This document shows, in pieces, positions 33,643-41,372 of a stretch of 64,000 bases of DNA. This stretch comes from JAZFYD01 sp036443405. Its GTDB lineage: Bacteria > Planctomycetota > PLA2. Below the pieces are notes generated by a model. That model ran no database searches and had not been told where the DNA came from. It saw only the letters and a list, made by a program, of their open reading frames with translations. Location of the stretch: contig JAZFYD010000122.1 of assembly GCA_036443405.1 (NCBI GenBank), positions 10,651-74,650 on the forward strand. Reading direction: 5' to 3'. Numbering within the stretch: position 1 is the first letter of the stretch; each line of letters begins with the position of its first letter. The position numbers and the translations under genes were made by a program.

Positions 33643-35115
33643 CTAAGAATACTCTTTCGCGAGCTGCGCGGGCCGCTCGGCGAGCCACCAGTAGAGGACG
33701 AGCGCGGCGTACCCGGAGGCCGCGTACAGCGCGTAGGCGGCGGTCGCCCACGGTTGGTCGCCCATCATCAACACGGCGACTGTCGCCAGCGAGAACGCGG
33801 CCATGATCTGCTCGGTGCGCGGGGCCGGCGTTCGGACTGCCGGCGCCCGTCCGCCCTGTTTCGGCGTGCGGACGAACGTGCGGATGGGGCTGAAGAGGCC
33901 GCGCGCGGCGGCGATGGCGTTGTTCATGCACGCGCCCAATCCAAGGATAGCGATGGAGAAGATGTCGCGCGCGCGGGTGCGGCCGCGCATGCGCTGGCCG
34001 AGGATCGCGACACCGAGGGGGCCGAGACCGGCGGTCCACGCGGAGATCCAAAGCGGCCACCAGGCAGGGTGGTCGGCAAGCAGCGCCCAGTGGCCGATAC
34101 CGAGCGGTAGCAGCAGGAGCAGCACGGACATCGCGGCGCAGACCCCGTACCCGAACAGGTGCGCCGTCGCCTCGGCTTTGATCCAGAACGGTTGCTTCGA
34201 ACTCCAGAGCGGCCGGAGGAACTTGCGCACGCACTGCATGCTGCCGCAGGCCCAACGCTGCTGCTGGGTCTTGTAGCTCGCGAGCATCGGCGGTAGCTCG
34301 GCGCGGACCACGGTGTCGACATCGAGGGCGATGCGCCAATCGCGAAGCTGCGCCCGGTAGCTGAGGTCGAGGTCCTCGGTGAGCGTGTCGCCGCACCAGC
34401 CGCCCGCGTCGTCGATCGCCGCCCGACGCCAGACGCCGGCGGTGCCGTTGAAGTTCAAGAACGCGCCTGCGGATGCGCGCGCGAGTTGCTGTACAAGAAA
34501 GTGCGCATCGACCGCGACGGCTTGGGTGCGCGTGAGCCAGTTTTGCCGGCGATTGCGATGGCCCCAGCGCGACTGGACGCACGCGATGTCGGCACCGAGG
34601 TCGAAGAGCGGCAGGGTCCGCTTGAGGTAGTCCGGTTCGGGCACGAAGTCCGCGTCGAAGATCGCGACGAACTCGGCGGCGCTTGAGGCCTCGGAATCTC
34701 GCAGGCCCGCTGCGAGGGCGCCCGCCTTGAACCCGTCGCGGTCTTGCCGCCGCACGACTTCGATCGGCACACCACGCGCGCTCCAAATCGCGACGCGCGC
34801 ACCCACCAGCGCCACGGTTTCATCGCGGCTGTCGTCGAGGATCTGGATGAGCAGCCGGTCGCGCGGGTAGTCGAGCGTGGCGACCGCATCGATCACGTCC
34901 TCGACGACCTCGGCTTCGTTGTAGGTCGGGACCTGGACGAGAACCGTCGGGAACGTGGTTTTGCCGACGGGGGACTCGCGCCGCGCGCGATCGATGGTCG
35001 ATCGGTACGCGCTGCTCTTGCGCCGATGCCAGGACAGGAGCTTGTAGGCGTGAAATCCGTAGAGCACGAGCCCGACGGTTGAGAGCAGGTAGGCGATCAG
35101 CCAGACGACGGTCAT
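33643..35115 (-). CDS. Family 2 glycosyltransferase, cellulose-synthase-like membrane enzyme
   Basis: A 490-residue processive-type glycosyltransferase. One membrane helix at the start (VVWLIAYLLSTVGLVLYGF), then the GT-A domain: VLVQVPTYNEAEVV, ILDDSRDET, FVAIFDADFVPEPDYL, GDTLTEDLDLSYRAQL (the TED general base) and QQQRWACGSM (the Q-x-x-R-W motif). Four or more C-terminal helices follow. This order is that of CslA or glucomannan-synthase-like enzymes, which polymerise sugars on the cytoplasmic face. The product is unknown. The ATG at 35115 begins the membrane helix. The DUF885 gene follows directly. Confidence 0.9.
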   Translation of the reverse strand: MTVVWLIAYLLSTVGLVLYGFHAYKLLSWHRRKSSAYRSTIDRARRESPVGKTTFPTVLVQVPTYNEAEVVEDVIDAVATLDYPRDRLLIQILDDSRDETVALVGARVAIWSARGVPIEVVRRQDRDGFKAGALAAGLRDSEASSAAEFVAIFDADFVPEPDYLKRTLPLFDLGADIACVQSRWGHRNRRQNWLTRTQAVAVDAHFLVQQLARASAGAFLNFNGTAGVWRRAAIDDAGGWCGDTLTEDLDLSYRAQLRDWRIALDVDTVVRAELPPMLASYKTQQQRWACGSMQCVRKFLRPLWSSKQPFWIKAEATAHLFGYGVCAAMSVLLLLLPLGIGHWALLADHPAWWPLWISAWTAGLGPLGVAILGQRMRGRTRARDIFSIAILGLGACMNNAIAAARGLFSPIRTFVRTPKQGGRAPAVRTPAPRTEQIMAAFSLATVAVLMMGDQPWATAAYALYAASGYAALVLYWWLAERPAQLAKEYS

Positions 35116-35219
35116 TGTGAGGAGCTAGCGGGCACACCAGGCAATTCGCAAATCACTTGCCGGGCCGTGCCGCGTCCGAGAGTGGATTTGTGCACGTGTT
35201 CGGCGCCGTTACCAGGATT

Positions 35220-35239
35220 GGTGCCCAGTATCGGGCACC
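35220..35239. repeat. Short hairpin downstream of the deoxyhypusine-synthase-like gene
   Basis: GGTGCCC (35220-35226) and GGGCACC (35233-35239) form a perfect 7-bp stem with a 6-base loop in the 172-base gap between two minus-strand genes. It lacks a T-run; a terminator role is possible only. Confidence 0.3.
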
Positions 35240-35287
35240 CCTCGTCGTTCGCGGAGACGCCGCCGTGCCTCCGTGGTTCTCTTCTTC

Positions 35288-36259
35288 TTACGCATCGAGG
35301 ACGTACGCAAACACGAGCGGCGCCACGATCGTCGCGTCGGACTGAATCATGAACGTCGGCGAGTCCGTGTCGAGTTTGCCCCAGGTGATCTTCTCGTTCG
35401 GGACGGCGCCGCTGTAGGAGCCGTACGACGTCGAGCTGTCGCCGATCTGCGCGAAGTACGACCAGTACGGGATGTCCTTTTCCTTCAGGTCCTGGATGAG
35501 CAGCGGCACGGCGCAGATCGCGAAGTCGCCCGCGATGCCCCCGCCGATCTGGAAGAACCCGACGCGCGTGCCCGCCTTACTGTGTTCGCGATACCAGTCC
35601 GCGACCTCGACGAGCTGCTCGGTGCCCGACTTGATGATGTTGTGGGACGAGACGATCTCGCCCTTGACGACCTCGGCCGCGAAACCGCTGCCGAGGGTCG
35701 AATCCTCCCAACCCGGAACCCAGACCGGAATGTTCATCTCGTGCGCGGCGAGCACCCATGACTCTTCCGGCGGCACCTGGTAGTGCTCCTTCATCTCGCC
35801 GGCGTCGATCACCATCTTGATGATCTCCCACGGTGTGTGGCGCGTGCCCTCTTTCTCCGCGCGCGTCCAGTGCGGCTTGAAGAAGTCATCGAGCTGATAG
35901 AAGACGTACTCCGGGATACAGACGTCGGTGACGCGGTTGAATCCGTTCTTGTAGAGATCCTCTTCCTGCTGCGGCGTGAGGTCGCGGTAGTTCGACACGC
36001 GCTTGTACTTCTCGCGCGCGAGCAGATTGAAGAGGTCCTCCTCGACGTTGGCGCCCGTCGTGGAGATGCCGTGCACCTTGCCCTCGCGGATCATGCGCGC
36101 CAGCGTCTTGCCGAGCTGCGCCGTGCTCATCGCGCCGGCGATGGACAGGAACATCTTGTCGCCACGTTCGATCAGGTCGACCCATGCTTGGGCCGCCTCA
36201 CGGGTCTCCCGCGCGTTGAAGTGGCGGAAGTTGGTGTTCATGAATTCGCGCATGCTCAT
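35288..36259 (-). CDS. Deoxyhypusine synthase family protein
   Basis: A 323-residue bacterial member of the deoxyhypusine synthase family. Recognisable parts: MFLSIAGAMSTAQLGKTLAR, ISTTGANVEEDLFNLLARE, the FFQIGGGIAGDFAICAVPLL loop, and NEKITWGKLD with the Lys that in the eukaryotic enzyme carries the aminobutyl intermediate. The eukaryotic enzyme uses spermidine and NAD to modify eIF5A. Bacteria lack eIF5A, so this one probably acts on a polyamine or small amine, as in homospermidine-synthase-like relatives. GGAGAG about 7 bases before ATG 36259 supports the start. A spermidine-synthase-like gene lies 1.6 kb away on the other strand. Confidence 0.88.
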   Translation of the reverse strand: MSMREFMNTNFRHFNARETREAAQAWVDLIERGDKMFLSIAGAMSTAQLGKTLARMIREGKVHGISTTGANVEEDLFNLLAREKYKRVSNYRDLTPQQEEDLYKNGFNRVTDVCIPEYVFYQLDDFFKPHWTRAEKEGTRHTPWEIIKMVIDAGEMKEHYQVPPEESWVLAAHEMNIPVWVPGWEDSTLGSGFAAEVVKGEIVSSHNIIKSGTEQLVEVADWYREHSKAGTRVGFFQIGGGIAGDFAICAVPLLIQDLKEKDIPYWSYFAQIGDSSTSYGSYSGAVPNEKITWGKLDTDSPTFMIQSDATIVAPLVFAYVLDA

Positions 36260-36383
36260 CGCTTGGCTCTCCGGACGTGTGCTTCGGTCTGCCGCCGTTG
36301 GGGAAACGGCGGACCCATCAACCTACGATTTGGCGCAAGGAAAAGCCCGCGAGGTCGCGATTCGCGGTGGTTGGGGGGGGGGC

Positions 36384-37175
36384 CTACGTGTCGCCGGCGG
36401 CGGTCAGCGCGTCCAGGTCGTCGAAATCGAATTCGAAGCCGTCGAGATCGAATTCGAACTCGAACCCGTTCAGGTACGCCCGCGCGGCCGATGTCCCGTC
36501 GAGATCGATGTGGCCGGAGGATCTCGCGCCATCGACGTTGATGTCGAAGCGCACGTCCGCGACCGGATAGTCCTGGAGCAGGTCTGCGAGCGCGAGCGTG
36601 CCGAGGTCGAAATCGAAGGTGCACACGTCCGACGTGATCGAGCCGTCGCCGGAGACCGCGCTGACCATGCCGTCCGCAAACGCGACCGACATGACGCCGC
36701 TGCCGCTGATGCCGTCGTCCTCGTTCATCACCGTGTAGTTGATGCGTACGCTCTCGTCGTCATCGAGTTGCGCGAGCGCCTCTTCGAGGGTCGTCGGCAG
36801 GTTGGTCAGGTCGAACGGAATCGTCGCGTTTCCGTCCGCGTCGCGGAACGTGAGCAGGCCGCCGAGCGTCGAGTCGGTCTCGCCGTCCCCGTCGAGGTCG
36901 ACCGGGTACTCGAAGTTGATGCCGCCGGCGAGGAGGTTGATCGAGATCGAGAGCTCTTCGGGCAGGGAGTCGGCTTGGGCGAGCTCTTCCAGAAGCTGGA
37001 GGATCGCGGTGACCTGCTCGAGGTCGGGCGCGACACATCTCTGCAGTGCCTGCAGCGTCTCCTGAAACGTTACCGGCGTATCGTTTTGTTGCGCGGCCGG
37101 ATCGCCGCCGCTGCTCCCGCATCCGAGCGAGGTGAGTGCGATGGCAAGAAGTCCAGCAATGAAGTTTCGACGCAT
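36384..37175 (-). CDS. Hypothetical lipoprotein, acidic
   Basis: A 263-residue protein starting at ATG 37175 with GGAGG six bases upstream on its strand. The start MRRNFIAGLLAIALTSLGCG is a lipoprotein signal with the lipobox Cys at about residue 19. The mature part is very acidic and Asp-rich. It includes YPVDLDGDGETDS, which resembles a calcium-binding DxDxDG or dockerin-like loop, and ends in FEFEFDLDGFEFDFDDLD. No family recognised. A run of ten C lies directly after the stop codon on its strand. Envelope location likely. Confidence 0.65.
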   Translation of the reverse strand: MRRNFIAGLLAIALTSLGCGSSGGDPAAQQNDTPVTFQETLQALQRCVAPDLEQVTAILQLLEELAQADSLPEELSISINLLAGGINFEYPVDLDGDGETDSTLGGLLTFRDADGNATIPFDLTNLPTTLEEALAQLDDDESVRINYTVMNEDDGISGSGVMSVAFADGMVSAVSGDGSITSDVCTFDFDLGTLALADLLQDYPVADVRFDINVDGARSSGHIDLDGTSAARAYLNGFEFEFDLDGFEFDFDDLDALTAAGDT

Positions 37176-37285
37176 CAAGGGCCTCCGAGGCGCCTGAGTA
37201 TACGGGCGTGCGGCCCGTCGGTTGAGGACGCCGCGGGGCGCGGTAGAATCCGCCGCCTCATTCCGCGTCAAACCCGGCGCGGCGG

Positions 37286-37879
37286 GTGGATCGCACCATC
37301 GGACTTCACGTCGTTTTCCTGCTCTCCGGCGTCGCGGCGCTTCTGTACCAGCTCGTCTGGCAGCGCGTGCTGTTCACGATCTACGGCATCGACACGACGT
37401 CCGTGACGATCGTGGTGACCGCGTTCATGCTCGGGCTTGGCGTCGGCAGCCTGGTCGGCGGCGAGTTGTCGCGCCGGTGCCCGAAGCGCGCGCTGCCGCT
37501 GTTCGCGGCGGTCGAGTTCGGCGCGGGCGCCTTCGGAATCGCCTCGCTGCCCCTGTTTGCCTGGGTTGCCGAGTTCACGCTCGGTTTGTCGCGCTTCTCG
37601 ACCGGGCTCGTGACGTTTCTGCTCGTCCTCGTCCCGACGACGCTGATGGGCGCGACGCTGCCGCTACTCGTCGGCCACGCATCGCGAATCACCGGCAATG
37701 TCGGGCGCTCCGTCGGCTCGCTCTACTTCGTCAACACGCTCGGTGCCGCGGTCGGCAGCTTCGCAGCGGTCGGGGTTTTATTGGGTGCGTTCGGCCTGCA
37801 GACGACGACGCTCGTGGCCGCCGCGATCAACATCGGCGTCGGTGTCGCGGTCCTCGTTCTGCGGAGGCGCGCGCTGTGA
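37286..37879 (+). CDS. Membrane protein, N-terminal half of a spermidine-synthase-like transporter/enzyme pair
   Basis: A 197-residue protein with about six membrane helices. It begins LHVVFLLSGVAALLYQLVWQ and contains TAFMLGLGVGSLVGG and VPTTLMGATLPLLVG. These are the hallmarks of the membrane N-terminal half of 'fused MFS/spermidine synthase' proteins. Here the frame stops at 37879, and its TGA overlaps the GTG of the next gene, which carries the second membrane half plus the enzyme-like domain. Two overlapping genes replace what is often one. GTG start at 37286. Confidence 0.78.
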   Translation: MDRTIGLHVVFLLSGVAALLYQLVWQRVLFTIYGIDTTSVTIVVTAFMLGLGVGSLVGGELSRRCPKRALPLFAAVEFGAGAFGIASLPLFAWVAEFTLGLSRFSTGLVTFLLVLVPTTLMGATLPLLVGHASRITGNVGRSVGSLYFVNTLGAAVGSFAAVGVLLGAFGLQTTTLVAAAINIGVGVAVLVLRRRAL

Positions 37880-39360
37880 GGATGAAGCTCGCCATCTTCC
37901 TCGCGACGCTCGGCGGGTTCATCGGGCTCTCCTACGAGATCCTCTGGGTGCGCGTCTATACGTTCGTGTCCTGGGGCGCCGCCAACGCGTTCGGCATTCT
38001 GCTCGGCGCGTACCTCGCGGGGCTCGCGATCGGCGCGTTCGTCGCGCGCCGTTACTGCGCTCGCGAGGCCGAAAAATCGCAAGCGCTGCGCTGGCTCGCG
38101 TTCTACTTCCTCGCGGCGTCGCTTGCGGGATACGCGCTCATACCGGCGGTGGCCGAGGCCGTGCGGCATGTCGGTTACGCGTGGACGCTGCCGGCGTTTG
38201 CGCTCGTGGCGACGCTGCTCGGCACCGCGTTGCCGCTGATCAGCCACTTCGGCATCCCCGCGGACGAACGCGCCGGCCAACGGTTGTCGCATCTTTACGT
38301 CGGCAACATCGCAGGCTCGGCGGCGGGCAGCATGCTGACCGGGTTCGTGCTCATGGACGCCTGGTCGATTCGCTCGATCTCGCTGTTCCTCGCGCTCGCG
38401 GGGTTCGCGCTTGCCGCGGGCATCCTGATCGCGGTGGACAAAAATGCGCGCCGGCGTTTGCTCGTCGGCGGTGCCATCGCGGCGAGCGCGCTCCTGTCCA
38501 TCGCGGCCGCGGAGCCGTTGTTCGACGGCGTATACGAAAAGCTGCAGTTCAAGTCGGAGTACGAGAGCCACGTCCGTTTCGACCGCGTGATCGAGACGCG
38601 CAGTGGCGTCGTCACCGTGTTGGGCGACACCGTATACGGCGGCGGCGTGTACGACGGCAAGTTCAGCGTGGATCCGTTCGATGACGTCAACGGGATCCGC
38701 CGCGCCTACGCTCTCGCCGCGGTGCACCCGCATCCGCGCGAGATCCTTGTGATCGGGCTGGGTTCGGGCTCCTGGGCGCGTGTCGTCGCGGCGCACCCGG
38801 CCGCGACGCGCATCACCGTCCTCGAGATCAGCCATGGATACGTGGAGTTGATTCGGGGCATCGAAGGCGGCGCCGAGTTGCTGGACGATCCGCGGGTGGA
38901 AGTCGTCGTGGACGATGGCCGGCGCTGGCTGCTGCGCACCGACCGAAAGTTCGACGCGATCGTTCAGAACACGACCTATCACTATCGGTCGCACTCGACG
39001 AACCTGCTTGCCCGCGAGCACATGGAACTCTGCCGCGCGCATCTAAACGCCGGTGGCGTGCTGATCTTCAACACGACGTGGTCCGACCGCGCGCAGCGCA
39101 CGGCGGCCACGGTGTTCCCGCACGCGCTGCGATATCAAAACTGCATGTACGTCAGCGACGCGCCGATGGGTCCGGACAAGTCACGCTGGGAAAACGTGAT
39201 GCGCGCGTACTTCCCCAACCGTCCCGCCGCGTTCGTGGCCGCGTCGAAATGGGAAGCTCGCAGCGCAATCCTGAAACGCACCGCCGGCCTCGAGGTCATC
39301 ACCGACGACAACATGGCGTGCGAGTGGCTCGCGGATCCGCAGACGGCGAAGCCGCGCTAG
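37876..39360 (+). CDS. Membrane protein with C-terminal spermidine-synthase-like domain
   Basis: A 494-residue protein. Residues 1 to about 210 contain about six membrane helices (ATLGGFIGLSYEILWVRVYT, AYLAGLAIGAFVARRYC). Residues about 225-494 form a methyltransferase-fold spermidine-synthase-like domain: ILVIGLGSGSWARVVAAHP (nucleotide-binding-like GxGxG), VLEISHGYVELIRGI, VVVDDGRRWLLRTDRKFDAI. GTG 37876 overlaps the previous stop (GTGA), with CGGAGG eight bases upstream; ATG 37882 is the alternative. Whether it makes a polyamine is unknown. Its TAG shares CTAG (39357-39360) with the stop of the convergent HEAT gene. Confidence 0.85.
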   Translation: MRMKLAIFLATLGGFIGLSYEILWVRVYTFVSWGAANAFGILLGAYLAGLAIGAFVARRYCAREAEKSQALRWLAFYFLAASLAGYALIPAVAEAVRHVGYAWTLPAFALVATLLGTALPLISHFGIPADERAGQRLSHLYVGNIAGSAAGSMLTGFVLMDAWSIRSISLFLALAGFALAAGILIAVDKNARRRLLVGGAIAASALLSIAAAEPLFDGVYEKLQFKSEYESHVRFDRVIETRSGVVTVLGDTVYGGGVYDGKFSVDPFDDVNGIRRAYALAAVHPHPREILVIGLGSGSWARVVAAHPAATRITVLEISHGYVELIRGIEGGAELLDDPRVEVVVDDGRRWLLRTDRKFDAIVQNTTYHYRSHSTNLLAREHMELCRAHLNAGGVLIFNTTWSDRAQRTAATVFPHALRYQNCMYVSDAPMGPDKSRWENVMRAYFPNRPAAFVAASKWEARSAILKRTAGLEVITDDNMACEWLADPQTAKPR

Positions 39361-41297
39361 TTGCCACGGATGGCCGTCAAGGCGCGTCGGGCTGCGCGTG
39401 TCACGAGGTAGTCGCGTCGCTCCTTCTCGACCTTCTCGAGCCATGGCAGCGCGGCCTTGGCTTCCGGGCCGATCTCGGTGAGCAGCAGGATCAGCGGGAC
39501 TCGCTCCGTTTCGACGACGTGCTTCGGCGGTTTCAGGCAGTGCTTCACGACCTCTTCAACCGGCATCAGCTTGTTGACCCAGTGGTGCCGCAGCGCACCG
39601 GCCCAGACGTGTTCGTCGTGCGGGAAGGGCTGTTCGACGACGTTGCGCAGGATCGCGTCGACCTTCGCCGTGTGCACGCCGAGAAGAGCGAGCGTGGCCG
39701 CCGCGCGACGAGCGGTCACGAACGGTGGGGAGTGCGTGGGCCTTCGATGGCCGTCCAGCAGCCCTTCCAGCTTTTCGATCGCGGGTTCGGCGGCGGGCAG
39801 TCCGATCGCGCCGGCGGCCGCGATCGCCTGGTTCTTCGTGCGACGCGCGGGCGAGTCGATCATCTTGATCACCCCGGCCGCGAGCGGCACGGCGTCGCGT
39901 CCGATCCGCACTGCGAGATCGCAACCGCTCGGGATGCCCTGCTGCAGGTGGCTTCGGGCACGTTCGAACATCTCCTCGTTGCGCCCGGTTGCGAGGTACA
40001 GCGCCAGCGCGGCGTCCGGATCTTTGCTCGTGCCGAGTTCGTCAGCGGCAAAACGCGCTTCGGGTCCAATGGCAAGAGCGACCGGGATCGCCTGCCCGAG
40101 TCGGACGAGCAGCTTCGGAGCATCGTGCTGGCCGGCACGCAGCAACAGCCAGAGGAGCTTGATGTATCGCGGGTGGTCCCTATTGCGCGCGAGTTCGAGA
40201 AGATGGTTCGCGCGGCTCGTGCGTTTCTCGATGAGCTGTTTCACGGAGGCTCGCGCGGCCGCGGCCACGTCCTCGCGTTCGTCGTCGAGACAGAGGATCA
40301 GTCCTTCAAGCGGTGGATTCGTGGAACGCGCAGCGACATTGCACGCCAGCAATCGCAGCTTTCGGTTGGGGTGAGCGAACGCTTCGTCGATCAAGCCGAC
40401 CGGTTCCTTCGCTGCCCACCACCGGCGTCTCACGAGCCACATCGCATCGCGGTTGACCCTGGCATCCTGATCCCCCACCAGCGAGAGGACGCGGCGGACC
40501 TCGTCGCGCGTCGGAGCCTTCAGGTTCTGTACGGCGCGCACGAACCCACGGCGGTGGATCGGCTCGTTGCTTCGGTAGGCGCGGAGCAAGATCGCCCGCG
40601 CGGCCTGCGAGTGGGGGGCGAGCGCGCCGAGCGTGGCGTACGCGCGAAGTGCAAGCAATTGCGAACCGTCGAGCAGTCCCTTGAGTCGCGGCACGATCAC
40701 GTCCGCGTGGTTGGGATGTTTGCCGAGCGCGTACACGGCGTCGAGGCCGTCGAGCGATTCGTCCTTTCTGTCGACGCGATCAAACAGAACCTGCAGCACT
40801 CCTTGGCGGTGCTGGTCGCGAATACTAAGCAGGTACGCGGTGCGCAACCGCAGCGAGTCGTCGTCCGAGTTCAGCATTGAGTCCGCGGCGGACTGCCAAC
40901 CTTCGGGAGGCGGAACGAGCAAGAGCCACGCCTCCAGCGCAACGATCTTCTCTTCGCTCCGGCCTGACCGGAGCACTTCGACGAGCCCGCTCTTGTCCTT
41001 CGTGCTGAGCGCGCGCGCGATGTACGCCAAGCTGTGCGAGTTGGGATCTGCCAGCTCCGCGCGTTCCGCGAACCATCGGCGGACGACAACCGGCACCGCC
41101 GGCGCGCCGATCGCCATGAGTGCCTCCTCCATTTCGGGGTCGTGCTCTCCGTTGGCCCGCAGGCTCTTCACGAGCCGGTCGACCCAGTGAGCAAGCGGCT
41201 GGCCCTTGTGGGAGGGCGCTCCGGCCGGTTGGTCGTTCTCCTCGGCGAATGTTGCGCTCGCAGCCAGGAGCGCGATGGCTATCCAGCGTTTTCCCAC
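39357..41297 (-). CDS. Secreted HEAT-repeat protein
   Basis: A 646-residue protein with a signal peptide (RWIAIALLAASATFAEE), followed by helical repeats of HEAT type throughout. Examples are ALMAIGAPAVPVVVRRW, LDGLDAVYALGKHPNHADVI and LLLTEIGPEAKAALPWLEKV. No catalytic motif. Such proteins act as binding scaffolds; secretion is inferred from the signal. GTG start at 41297. Its stop codon interlocks with that of the convergent spermidine-synthase-like gene. It is separate from the next minus-strand gene by 75 bases. Confidence 0.8.
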   Translation of the reverse strand: MGKRWIAIALLAASATFAEENDQPAGAPSHKGQPLAHWVDRLVKSLRANGEHDPEMEEALMAIGAPAVPVVVRRWFAERAELADPNSHSLAYIARALSTKDKSGLVEVLRSGRSEEKIVALEAWLLLVPPPEGWQSAADSMLNSDDDSLRLRTAYLLSIRDQHRQGVLQVLFDRVDRKDESLDGLDAVYALGKHPNHADVIVPRLKGLLDGSQLLALRAYATLGALAPHSQAARAILLRAYRSNEPIHRRGFVRAVQNLKAPTRDEVRRVLSLVGDQDARVNRDAMWLVRRRWWAAKEPVGLIDEAFAHPNRKLRLLACNVAARSTNPPLEGLILCLDDEREDVAAAARASVKQLIEKRTSRANHLLELARNRDHPRYIKLLWLLLRAGQHDAPKLLVRLGQAIPVALAIGPEARFAADELGTSKDPDAALALYLATGRNEEMFERARSHLQQGIPSGCDLAVRIGRDAVPLAAGVIKMIDSPARRTKNQAIAAAGAIGLPAAEPAIEKLEGLLDGHRRPTHSPPFVTARRAAATLALLGVHTAKVDAILRNVVEQPFPHDEHVWAGALRHHWVNKLMPVEEVVKHCLKPPKHVVETERVPLILLLTEIGPEAKAALPWLEKVEKERRDYLVTRAARRALTAIRGN

Positions 41298-41372
41298 GAT
41301 GTTCTTTGCTACCCGGGCCCCGCGGCCCCGTTCGGACTGTAATGCCGTGTTGCGCGAACGTAAACCGCCGAA

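Noticed and set aside
32801..34786. A 661-codon minus-strand frame overlapping the DUF885 and glycosyltransferase genes
   Set aside because: Runs out of phase through two recognisable genes and is Arg/Ala-rich; not a gene.
36373..36382. Run of ten G (C on the minus strand) as a phase-variation tract
   Set aside because: It lies just after the lipoprotein stop codon, so slippage would not change any protein.
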